Translations under genes and position numbers: made by a program
In this document: one piece after another, positions 1-11,500 of the stretch
Position numbering within the stretch: the stretch's first letter is position 1
Layout: each line of letters starts with the position of its first letter
The notes under the pieces: generated by a model
What the model was told of the DNA's origin: nothing
The model's input: only the letters and a program-made list of their open reading frames with translations
Databases searched by the model: none
NCBI GenBank assembly: GCA_033557685.1
Contig: JAWQRN010000232.1
Span: forward strand, 1-33,469
DNA length: 33,469 nucleotides
Reading direction: 5' to 3'
Source: Sperchopsis tessellata
Lineage: Eukaryota; Arthropoda; Insecta; Coleoptera; Hydrophilidae

Positions 1-259
1 GCGTGTCTTAAAAAGTTCTTTACAAATGGACAACGTTTTTACTTTGAATTTCTCAAAAAAATGTATTATAACCAAAAGTTATATTTATAAACTATCCGGT
101 TGTATACAGAGTAAATCCAAAATTGTGTATATACTGAATAATGTAGTATATATTTTTTAAATTACACCACTAAAGAAATTGTGACTATGTTGACTGGGGT
201 TAAAAATTGTAAGTTTAGACTCTTGGCCTCTTATTAATTGAAATGATCCCTAACCTTTC

Positions 260-1035
260 CTAACTCGTTTTTTTTATAAATTGTAAGTTCAAAATTACAA
301 TAAATGATATAATTTGGACTAGTACGCTTTTATCATTTATTATCATCGAAACATTGATAACCTTTATCTCTGTTGTGTTTTCTGATGCATTTAAATAATT
401 GATAACAACAATATCATTTATTTTGAAAAATACATCATAATTATTAACATAACTGAAACAAAAATATGCGTTAGCTCTTCCCTCACTGCACATGTGAGTC
501 GACATATCCACCTTCTCTTTCCATACAGGTAGCCTTTCTTTTATAACTGTCCAACTGATCAACATTTTCAAGTGGTCTTTGTGGGTATACTTTTTCTGTT
601 ATATAGCCTCATAAAAAATAATCAAGAGGAGTGAGGTCCGGAGACCTAGCAGGCCAAGGAAACTCTGAATACCTTCCTATTACTCTTCCATTAAAAATAG
701 TTTGGAGATATTGTCGAACATTCCTCGTACTGTGACGTGTTTCACCATCCTGTTAATACCATATCTGTAGCTTTGTATGTGTCGTTGAGATTTCATAGTT
801 TGTCGAAAAAATAATGGTCCAATTACTGTATCTTGCAAAATTTCGCTCCATGCATTTGTTTTAAATAAGTATTGATCACGAGTCTGTATACTAAAATTAG
901 GATTAAGGTCGCTCCACCAACGACAATTTTGAGAACTTGCTGTCCCATTAAATATAAAAGTTGCTTCGTCGGAAAAAAAAGTACGTGTATTGCCATAAAT
1001 GGATATCTTCTAGCTCTTCTTGGAACCAAGAACAA
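260..1035 (-). mobile_element. Tc1/mariner-like transposase relic (IS630-type DDE)
   Basis: Read on the minus strand in three broken frames, this gives the pieces FSDEATFIFNGTASSQNCRW, WSDLNPNF, QDGETRH followed by VRQYL, and WPARSPDLTPLDYFL, then a decayed tail. These are the characteristic blocks of Tc1/mariner-superfamily DDE transposases common in insect genomes, with Asp residues in the first (SDEATF), second (QDGE) and third (SPDLTPLD) blocks. A stop codon replaces the Trp after DYFL, and frameshifts separate the blocks, so it is dead. No clear terminal inverted repeats were found. It lies upstream of btsz exon 1. Confidence 0.65.
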
Positions 1036-1044
1036 AATTCCAAC

Positions 1045-1048
<4 letters not shown>

Positions 1049-1077
<29 letters not shown>
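1049..1077. repeat. (TA)n microsatellite
   Basis: About fourteen uninterrupted TA units next to the Tc1-like relic. It creates spurious Tyr-Ile open frames on the + strand. Confidence 0.97.
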
Positions 1078-1081
<4 letters not shown>

Positions 1082-1082
1082 A

Positions 1083-1680
1083 CTCCATTAGTTTGGTTTA
1101 TATCCTGTTCAAGTTATACAAGTGTCTTTTGAACGGAATATAATTGCTTTTCATTTACTATTCTTACTACCAGTTTCTTATACAAGAAAAACCAGTAATT
1201 TAAAAGAGATCTCAGATTTTCAATTATTTTGGGAACATTTGTAATTCTACAAAAAGATAAAGCCGCCTCACTGAGAACCAAATTTTATTCTCTATAAAAA
1301 ATGTATACCTTCCTTTGCTTTCATTTTGTGGTTCCTTTCAGTCAATTAAATAATCTTTATGTATCTCATTGTCGTTTTCATCTTGATCCAAATATTACTT
1401 CTTTCATTCCTTCAAAAGTACCAAACAAATGTCACACGCTCATCTATTAACTAATCTCAACAGACACATGCATGTTTTAAGAGATAATCTCATAATTATT
1501 CTATATACGTGAATAAATCGCTTCATTTGAAGTTGCTGTAGTATATTTTTGTTATTTTAATATTTCTTAAATTTGCTCTCATGGTATTATTGAAATACCA
1601 TTTCACTGGCAGAAAGAAGCGTCCCTACACGTACACAAGATGATGCAAATGTAAAGAAGAAATCAATTACTCCGTAAACT
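1083..1680. other. No gene recognised upstream of btsz
   Basis: AT-rich sequence with stops in all frames. No transposase motif, RNA gene or tandem repeat was recognised. Confidence 0.5.
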
Positions 1681-1757
1681 ATTAAATTGAATACACTTCC
1701 ACGGTTATTATCTTTAGGAATGGTATTCCCTTGTGGAAATGGTGCATAGGCTCTTTT
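1681..1757 (-). repeat. Solo fragment of Penelope-type terminal repeat
   Basis: This stretch matches, with substitutions, the repeat seen at 9571-9650, 22955-23010 and 33394-33469: the blocks CTTCCACGGTTATTATCT, ATTCCC-TGTGGAAA and TAGGCTCT occur in the same order. It carries no reverse transcriptase, so it is a truncated solo end. Orientation is that of an element transcribed on the minus strand. Confidence 0.6.
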
Positions 1758-2358
1758 TTCGTGTGCGTTTTAAGTACGTTTTTAATTATTGGAATATACG
1801 GATATTTCAAGCATAGACCAATCGCGTCGCTTGAAAATGTTAAGGGTGTGTTTTTTTAGGGTATATGATTAATGTATCTTTAGGCGAAAATTAGTCATCC
1901 TCGAAACTAAAGTTGACGTGTCTCGGCAATTCTTTCAAGACTACAAAAACATAAATAAATTTTGAATTGATCTTCTAATATAGTCTTTTTTTGTGATATC
2001 ATATTGTATAATTTTCTTATTTACTGTGGAATCATTGTCACATTATCACAATATTCACTTTAATCTAAAGATTCAAATTTAATATTATGTGAGGTTGTCC
2101 TGAAACATTCAACCGCGAAATATAATTATTCGACAACAATTAGTGGGCAAGTTTTATCGAAGAAGGAAACATAACAGGAACTAATAATCAGGAGTTCAGT
2201 TGAGTCTGTGCTACAAACATGATGTGATGCTGAAATTTCACCTTAGCGGTTATTAATTGATGGTGCAATTAATAGTTTATTAATGAGAAGCTCATAATGG
2301 TGATTGAGATTCATTATGCTGCAATAATTTCAAGAAATAATACCAAAGTTTAATTATT
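1758..2358. other. Putative 5' flank/UTR of btsz
   Basis: AT-rich, no coding potential. It must contain the transcription start or an upstream splice acceptor for exon 1, but I see no convincing TATA box, initiator or acceptor. Confidence 0.4.
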
Positions 2359-2580
2359 ATGGCGCGACTAGTCAGCTATAAAGTGAGTGGTGAGTCGAGA
2401 TATTCATCAATTGAACGATCGATTAGCTCGAATTCTATGCCCGAAGATAAAGGCTGTTCTAAAAAATGCAAACATTTTTGGGCGAAATGTTTCCACTATT
2501 TTTGTTGCTGCTGCTGCTGTAATGACTGGGAATCGGATTCTGAATCAGACGTTGATTATGAAGTAGGCGAATATATAAAG
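2359..2580 (+). CDS. btsz: btsz exon 1 (candidate first coding exon), Cys-rich N-terminus
   Basis: This 74-codon exon starts at ATG 2359; an in-frame TAA at 2338-2340 supports that start. It ends at AAG|GTAAAT in phase 0. The peptide starts MARLVSYK, has a Ser-rich stretch (residues 9-26), then a basic and cysteine-rich patch with C33, C37, C44 and six consecutive cysteines (49-54), followed by an acidic run (58-66). A cytosolic Cys cluster beside basic and aromatic residues is typical of S-palmitoylated membrane anchors; that role is inference. Phase 0 joins cleanly to exon 2, giving the junction EYIK|RQGI. I see no TATA box or other promoter signal I would defend. Confidence 0.65.
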
Positions 2581-5500
2581 GTAAATAAATCCATGTTATC
2601 TCCAATGAATTATGGCTACCGTAAAATGTTGTTAATTATTTAGTTTTTTTTTTGGTATGTCAACCTACTTAAGGCAAACACCGATGCTAGAAATTAAGCT
2701 GCCTGGGAATTTTTCCGCGTCCAGTGTTGCAACTGGAATAGGGTTCTTTATCATTAGTGTGGCCTCAATTACATACAATCCATGGGGCCCAGGATTTAAC
2801 ATTTGTTCCAGTTATCGGTTTGTGTGTAGACTTACATCTTATCATGAACATCCGATAACCTCGTATGGGTTCAAACCATAACTCTCGAAGTAATATTCAA
2901 AGAATACAAGATTAGATTTTTTTGTACACTAATATCAAGCCCATTAAGCTAAATATGTAAAATAACATGAAATTACTATGTACATCCATGTTAAGTGTAT
3001 TTTCACCAATTATTTTAACATGTAGTTGATTCAAACTAGATACTGTATCTAGTACGTAATTGTCTCCATTATAATATTCACTAAGAAAACGAACATACTT
3101 TAATTTAAAACCGTCATCTACATTTTCTGTTTAAAAAGTATCTTTGTGAAAACTGCTCGCACTTTTGCTAATGTAGAAATTAATTTTAAAATAAAATCAT
3201 AACTCGACTATTTTAGAAAATTACAAATATTTTTTTTTTCATTAATACGTTCGTATTTGCAAAAAAATGCAGTATAATTATACTCATTCATTTTAGAGAG
3301 AAAATTTTAATTGGAATCCCGAAAGTACCGCTTTCTACACATCATAAAATCAACTGGTGTATTTAATTTGTAATTACAAGTTTATATTCCAAACATTTAT
3401 GTTCCCGCGTAGAAATCATGGCAAAAAAATTGTCAATTAAGCTTCAGGGGACCCAAAAACGTGTATTTCCATCGAAAACCTGGAGTCTTTTTTACAACTG
3501 CCATTTTTTATCCTTACTAACGTAATTTGAGAATGATATCCATTTCAATTTTGATAAAGAATCTCAATATTTGTACTACTATTTCGGAAAATAGAGATTA
3601 CTTTTAGTCATTGTAATACACTATCAAATAAAATGTGGATGCAAATATCCATTAAACTGACTATATTTCTTAAACCAGAAACTATATTTAGAAGTTAAGT
3701 AGCCGCCTTGGTAATTCTTCAGCTGGTTGAGGACTGTGCTCCAGGAGTTGCTGAACTTAGTCTAGGGGTAATTTTCTTGTGACTGGGGAAGAATATCAAT
3801 TGAGCTCGGGCGCAACGTTACAAATAGAAGGACTAAAAAATAAAAGAAAATTATGCTGAATTTAGACAATAATTTGCTTACATTCTGAATACGACTCGTT
3901 CAAGTGATAATACTTATACAAACTTTTATAATATAACAACATTAAACGGTTGCCATTATGGTGAACAGAGTGCAGAATCGTTCGATATATACAGACATAA
4001 TTTAACATTTATAGTAATATCTTCCAAGTATCTTAGCAGTTAAATAAGGAAAGTAAAACATAATAATGTTGATGTTGTATTGTAACTAATTTAATAAAAC
4101 TTTTATTAATAAGTAAAATTTTTAGATTTAATCGACTACACTGAGAAATTATGGAGGGTAGCAACCACAGCATATGTTTTTTTATATACACAAAATTTTT
4201 AACAAATAAAATCTCTACGATTCTTATTTTAGGCTTATTTTCTAATATGTTCGCTATGTATAATAACATAACATTTTTTTAAAATCAGTTATAAAGTAAA
4301 ATGGTTACGTTTTTACTTTACCAAATTAACTGGTAAGAAGTATTGTCACTACAATGAACTAGGGAGATATCATATGTCAAACTTGCTATACCTGTAAAAT
4401 TATTTCTACGCATTGTATAACTCTACATATTAATTCATTTAAAGAGAGAAAATTTGATTATTACAGCGCCAGGGAATAACCATACTGCCAATATACAAAA
4501 ATTCGTTTGAGAAAATGTCACCTATTATAGAATCTCCTGATACTAGCGCTTTAAAAAGTCCAATGTGGGAAAGAAATACAATAATCGATAATGATTTAAA
4601 TTTCAATGACAGTAGCAGTTCAATGAAGGAAAAGAAACTGAAACAAAGAAGAACGGGAACTGTACTTCCGCTGTTAATTGGTATTAACAGTAACTGCGAT
4701 GACACAGAAAGTAATCATTCTACGCCAATCTCTTTAATAGCTAGCACAAAAATTTTTTCTGAATTTAGCCCATGTGCGGAAGAATTTAAGAAAATAAACA
4801 AAAATGATAACTTGGAATTAACATCACAAAGGGCAGCCTCTCTAAGCCCTAAACCAAAATGGAGTAGAAAAAAAAATATATTTTCTTTTACTTCTAAGGA
4901 TAAGTTATTGACACCATTATCACCGACCTCTCTAAAGTGCAACATATCTACTGAAGAATTACTTTCAAAGCGTAGGCACTCTTCGGTGGACATTAATTTC
5001 TTTAATAGTGACCAAGAATGTGAGAAACCTATGGAAGAAACCTTGCAGACTTCTCTAAATCCTAATTCTTCTTCTCCTATAACTCCAAATCGTACGAGAA
5101 AGAAAAGTGTATTTCTGTTTTTTAAAGAAGCAAAAGACCAAGCTACCCAACAAAGTCCTGTATTAAGTATACCCGACATACAAATATCACATGATGAAGG
5201 TAAATTTATTACATATTTATATAAATACATTTATTTTTTTATATTTTTATAACAGTATTCTTGTGAAATGTATTATCGCAAGTTAAAACAAATTAGAATT
5301 ATACAGACATTCAAATGTACGAAATTTTTAAAACTAATAATTTGAAGGTCATAAGCGCAAATCCTGCTAGGAAGATTTTTTTTGCGAAATTACTCAATAA
5401 ATTGAGTTGAAAATAAAAAGTTGTACAGCCTCATTGTACAATAATTGTATCAACTTTATATATTCCAGAGCGCATTAGTAGTGGGGATGTGTTAGGGTAA

Positions 5501-8500
5501 CGACTGTTTAGTGTTGGGTTTGTATTGTTTGAGTTGTAAAGTATGAGTATGTACCACGGCATAGAGGGTCATTGATATCCACTCATCACTAACCTGGGTT
5601 CATACAACATGCTGGAGAGGCGGCATAAACGTATCCTGGTAATAGTACTACATGGATAAAAAAACAGTATTTCAAAATTGGGAGACATATAAATTTATTT
5701 AATTACCCACTTCAAAGTCAACAAATTTCGGCCAACGAAGCACATACATTTATGTAAAAATGTATTTAAAGTTTCACATTTTTTTAATAACTGTCAATTT
5801 ATAAATTGTGATTTCGGGAGCGGGAGAACGATAGCAAACCAACTAAATAGCAACATACTATAAAAAAAAATTACCAGGCTCTTATTTAACAAGTTAGAAT
5901 AAATTATTATAGTGCAATAATTTATATCGATTATACAAATAGACGCACTTACCTTAGCCCAGTATTTCCTCACCGGGTTCCGCAAGTATTTTCCAAGGAT
6001 TCCCCGAACCTATTTGATTATATTTTGTGGGATGTTTTATATATCAAATATAAAATAAAAGTTCGCCAATCTGTGGAAGTGGAGGGATAAGACTCCAATA
6101 GTATATTTTCGGTGTGTATCACTTATAGAACAAGTTAAGAAATACTTATATTGGCACCAGCCAAACTTAAGTGACATTTTTTCAAGGAGGCTATGGCCTG
6201 ATACAAAAATATGGTATACTGCTTGTATGACTGACAGATAATGCTACCGCTTTGTTAATAAGTTAGATATAATTGTGTGACAAATACAGACAAGGATATA
6301 ATTCATTCTCGTGTGCTTTCACAGGAATATAGTCGAGAACAATTACTTTCATTATTGTAAATATTTTGAGTAAACTTTCAAATATATACTAATAATGAAA
6401 TCATGCATTGTCGTTGAAAATAAATTTAAACTCTGTATTACTTTATAAAACAAAAGTAGATATTAGTCGCCGATTTACAGTAAGGCAATAGCACTGAATT
6501 TGATAGCACGTTGCTATCAAATTTTTACGTCTAAAAAATACTACAGAAAACATATTTTAACTGATTTTAATACTCATATATTGGAAATATCTGCCTGCAG
6601 CACTAGACGCCATTTAAATCTATATTTAACATTTTTGGCAATAGCAGGTTTTGATACTCTGCTACTTACTCATATGCGGTTCTGATAACACAGGCCAAGG
6701 AAATAAAATTTTGTGAAAACTTTTTAAACAAATGCAGCTGAACTTATGTATTTTTGGATGCCGAAACCGTATCTGGCATCAGTTTTTTTGTATCACCCAC
6801 AGTTATCTCAAAATATGGCCGCAACCCCTTCTTTCAGTTTGGCTTCTGATAAATGAGGAAACTTTTCACATAAAAACTTAAAACATTCACCATCTTTAGG
6901 CAAGGCTTTTACAAACTGTAGAAGACCTCTATTAAACTTTTACCCAAAATGTTCTTCTCTCCAGGCCTTAAGGTTTTTCTTGCAGGCCATTTTTTCTGGA
7001 CCAGTGGTGATCCCTTGCTCTACTGTCCCACCTACATAAACATGGAATTTTAGAAAATCCACTTTGTTGGCCAAGGAGCAAAGACAAATATTAGGAAAAG
7101 ATGCATTTCTTACGTTTTGAATATACAATTGTGAAAAAATGGTAGGTGATACAACTGTCCAAAAACATAAGAATCATGAAAAATAATTAAAAAAGTTTTT
7201 TTATCTTTGACCTGTTTAATCAATAATTATTCCTCTAATATTGCATTTCGCTTAATTTGTAACGTGTTACATGTTCTAGAGTTTATATAATTAAATAACC
7301 TACTAGTATATTTAAGGAACTTAATGTATAAAATTAGTCATTTAACCTCTATAGAAACGTATCCGCTAAAGGAGTTGTCTCCAACCATTTGTGGTCGAAA
7401 ATCACTTCTTTTATTAAATTCTACTTACAAAATATAATAAAAATGGTGAAACAATGGCATTATTGCACGAGACATTTTCTGGTCGTGTAATCTCCCGTTG
7501 GGGCGACCAGAATTGGCCGCCTAGATCGTGCGATTTACCGTCTTTGGACTTCTTTCTCTGAGTTTTTTTTAAGTCAAAAGTTTATCTCAACAAGCCCATG
7601 ACCACCCAAGAGGAAATTAGACACCGTATCACTGAAATCCAATCAAAATTATGAAAAACCGTGATTGAAAATTTCAAAAGAACGCAAATGTGCCAGCAAA
7701 GCCGAGGAGGGCATTTATCAGATATGTTGTTCCATGCATAATTCCCACATGTCTACTTTATGATTAAATCAAAATTTCGGCATTTTCTCAAAAACAGTAT
7801 TTTATTTAAAATTCAAATTTTCCGCTCTTGTTGGGACATCCTTTATTTACATACTATCCACAAGTCAGTCTAATAGAATCAAGAAAATGGTCGTCGGTAA
7901 TACGTGTACGATGCTTGTATTTTATTAATTTCATGGGGGAAAATTATGTTTCACAGAGAGATATATGTAACAAAATGGGACTTTACTTTCAATGCACATG
8001 TCATGAGAAATGGATATTTTTCTCTATTGGCGAATTCAAAAAATGATTACCTTTAGATCTGATTTTGAGCTCTAAGTCACTCTGCTTTGTCAATATTTTC
8101 GTATCTACATTATTGCTTTGTAAATCAAATTCTAATTTAAATTTATTTGATAGCTTACTTATGTCTTCTATTTCAATCAATAAACAGATTGGATAATTAG
8201 AAAATGATTTCTTCTATTTTTTTTAATTCGTTTAACCTAGGAAATGTTTCTTTAAGTTTATTAATTTGAGAAATATATGCTTCCGAGCAAAACTCTTCTG
8301 TATATTTTATCTTTTCTTTAATTTTGTATATCGTTGGGAAGGGATGCAGTTTTTTATTTTGTAGTTAGGTCGACCATAGATCAAGTTTCGCGTCAAAAGC
8401 GTTTATAGAACTGATCATATGCAGTAAATCTTTGTTTTCTCCTTGCTGATCGCGGTTTAATTCGTTAATCTAATAGCCAAGGTTGTCTGATAATTCTATA

Positions 8501-11500
8501 TATGCTTCATCCCTTGATTCGAGAAAAGTGATAATTTCGCGCATCAATTCAGAAAATCTTTGTAAAATTTTCCTTTGACTAAGTCGCATGTCAGTAATGA
8601 ATAATTAAATGTACATAGAAAATATAACAAAAATCTAAATAAAGGACGTTTAAGAGGTCTAGCTCATATCGAATACAAAATCTTCTTAACAACTTTTAAA
8701 ATGTGAGAAAAATTACGTTACTTGCTAGTACCTGTTGGCGAATTAAACAATGATAATAAAAGATGGAATAATTTTGCAATATGCTACAAATTCGGAATTT
8801 ACACCAACCTATAGCAAGGGCTCCATCAGTTTTTATCGAATCTAATTTATCAATGGGAATATTATTTTCGTGCACTTGACTTTGAAATACATGATAGATA
8901 TCCTCACCTCATGTACTAGCTTTTAATGGAAAAAATAGTGAAGAATTCTTGTTTGGTTATTGAGTCTTTGAAAATCATTCGTATGAAAACTAACAAGTGT
9001 GCAGTGTCAGTTGATTCATTAGGGATTCATTAAATTGCAGTGAAAAATTTTCACAATCTTTCAAGTCTTTTAATAATTGATGATATACATTTTCAGATAA
9101 CGATTGTATGCGTCTTATAAACTATATTAGCGCTAAGAGACATATCTTCGATTACAGCTCTTATTTCATCTTTGTTTTTAAGATCTTTAAATAGAATGTC
9201 CGAGGCTACAATCAATTCTTCTCTGAATAAGCCATTATCTGTGAACAGTTTTTTTTTAAATTTTGTCATAAGATGATAAACTGCAAACGAATCCTCCATA
9301 GAAGCTTTAAATTTTGTCATAGACTAAATAAAATATAACTGTTGAGCTTTTAATTAACACTTCGGTTCACTAACTTTCTTTGTACGAAGCGCGCTATTCA
9401 AAGCAAACCTATCTTTGTGCAATCTGTTGTGGTGTCATTCCAAAATACATTGTTGACATATAAGACATACACTCTTATTTGTAACACTTGTAGTCTTCAT
9501 GGAAGTTATATGTTTTTTGATGGTACCGGATTCATTATTATCGTTTAAATAAAAAAATACAATTTGTATTAAATGTAATAGACTTCCAAGGTTATTATCT
9601 GTATGAATTTTGTTTCCGGGTGGAAACCGTGTAGAGGCTCTGACAAATGCCGACGTTTCGTCCACTGTTGCAAGGAAAATTTTCAAGGCGAGTGATGTTA
9701 CTTCAATGAATGAATTCACTGCAGTGAAATCATTCATTGAAGTAACATTTCTCGCCTTGAAAATGTTTCTTACTTCAGTGGACGAAACGTCGGCACTTGT
9801 CAGAGCCTCTACAAGGTTTCCACCCAGAAACAACATTCATACAAATATAATTTGTATTTACCTGGTAACTAGTAGCTAATATAATTAATATACCTCGTCA
9901 ACAACCAAATTTCACTCAAATATAAAAAAAAACGTCAGACGTCAGAGAATCAAATCGTCATACTTTGAGAAAATTTGCAGGAATATACACTGCAAACAAA
10001 TGAATTACCGCCTGTAACTTAATATAATATTACAAATGAACTACTAAACATCTATCATCGTTATCTCTGGAACCAAAAATCACCATCAGATGGCGTTTTT
10101 CGTGAATATTTCGAGACGATACTTTCAATTTTTGATTATCAATTATTGAAAAAGGTCGATCACGCTCGAAGAGTTGGATACCATATTTTATATATTTGTA
10201 CACCAGATTGTTTAATCCTATTATAACTAGAATATCATTAAAATAAGATTGAGTTATGATTAAATAATTACTATATATAATCTTACTCAGGAAGCGAAAG
10301 CTAAACAAGTCGCCCATATTAATTGAAAATTAATTACTTTTTTATTATGTAACTGTGTGTAACACCTCACGATAAATTTGAATACTTCCAATAGTTATAA
10401 TATTGTTTATTGAAATATGCATGTATAAACGAACTTTTGTTCTGGTCTAAAACACTAAATAAATTGTTTGTTTTCCAGTTGTATACATTTTTATTACAAA
10501 ATATTTATTGAATGCTTACTTTATTAATCCAAGCTACTCAATCGCCAATGAACATTTTATTAAGGTAGTTGATATTCTAGCAACATCTGCAGTTGTTTAC
10601 ATGCATACTTATCACATATTTAATGGTTAAACAAGTATATACAACCTAACAAAATGTAGGTGAAATATATATGGTATATTATCCACTTAAAATATTTTTC
10701 AAACAAGTATATGCATATACAGTGTATGTGTAGCTGGTGGAACTGGTAGAAACTTATCAGCTAAAATTAGTTTATCTAACAATCATATAAAATACAAATA
10801 ATAAGAATTTGGTGTATATAAAACGTAAAGTCAATCGAAAAAACTATGAATTTTATTTGATTATATTAATTTTGTATCATTTATTTAGACATATAGTTAG
10901 TAGAAGGTTGATTAAAGAAGCTAAATCTTAAACAGGAGGATTCATATTCTAGGTTGAACCCAATACAATAATTTTTGAAACATTTTCTTCTAGTCTGTCT
11001 TTCATCAATGGTTTTAAAATTATCATACCGTACTTGCCACAAATGTAACAAAATTTGAACTTTTGAACGTATTTATTTACAGTTATAAACAAACATTAAT
11101 AACGAAAATTTCAGCAAGCTAAATCAAAAAAGAATTACATGTAATATATACACATTTAAAACCATAAACATTAAGAAATAAATATAATGGTATCTTTTAC
11201 TTCATATTATATCATAGAAGACATAAGCCATAAAGATATATTTAATTTATAGGAACTGCATCACAATGATTGCTTGGTGGTATTCTTAATTTTCTTACTA
11301 AAATGTTTTATTAATTATTTTCTCTTACTTGCCCCTGTTATTCTGTGCTAAATTTTTGAGGAAAATTGTCTAATGCAAATATTTTTTTAAACGCAACCAC
11401 ACATATATAACTAGTGAATTGGAAACTACCATATACAGGTCTTATTTTCGTTGTTATTAAATAGTAAAATCCGTTAATAATAGAATTAGTGGAAAACTAA

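Noticed and set aside
872..1143. Short + strand frames ending in YIYIYIYI
   Set aside because: Antisense to the Tc1-like relic and running into the TA microsatellite.
2657..2881. 74-codon frame in intron 1
   Set aside because: No family resemblance, no splice sites that fit the btsz phases, and it ends in a motif more like a repeat (GGGTTCAAACC).
4715..5230. 171-codon open frame on the minus strand
   Set aside because: Fully antisense to btsz exon 2; no family resemblance, and the sense exon has matching splice phases.
5560..5640. GC-richer patch with GGGTTCATACA resembling a pol III B box
   Set aside because: No A box or tRNA-like fold could be placed.
6000..6240. Possible Tc1-type third catalytic block (LFDYILWD)
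   Set aside because: Isolated eight-residue resemblance with no neighbouring transposase blocks.
9435..9879. Overlapping open frames on both strands starting with similar MF/ML..GGN.VEALT sequences
   Set aside because: Both are translations of the same palindromic terminal repeat; their similarity comes from the inverted arms.
10030..10317. 95-codon minus-strand frame starting MGDLFSFRFLS
   Set aside because: No recognised motif, and part of its DNA recurs at 18255-18330, so it is more likely a dispersed repeat.
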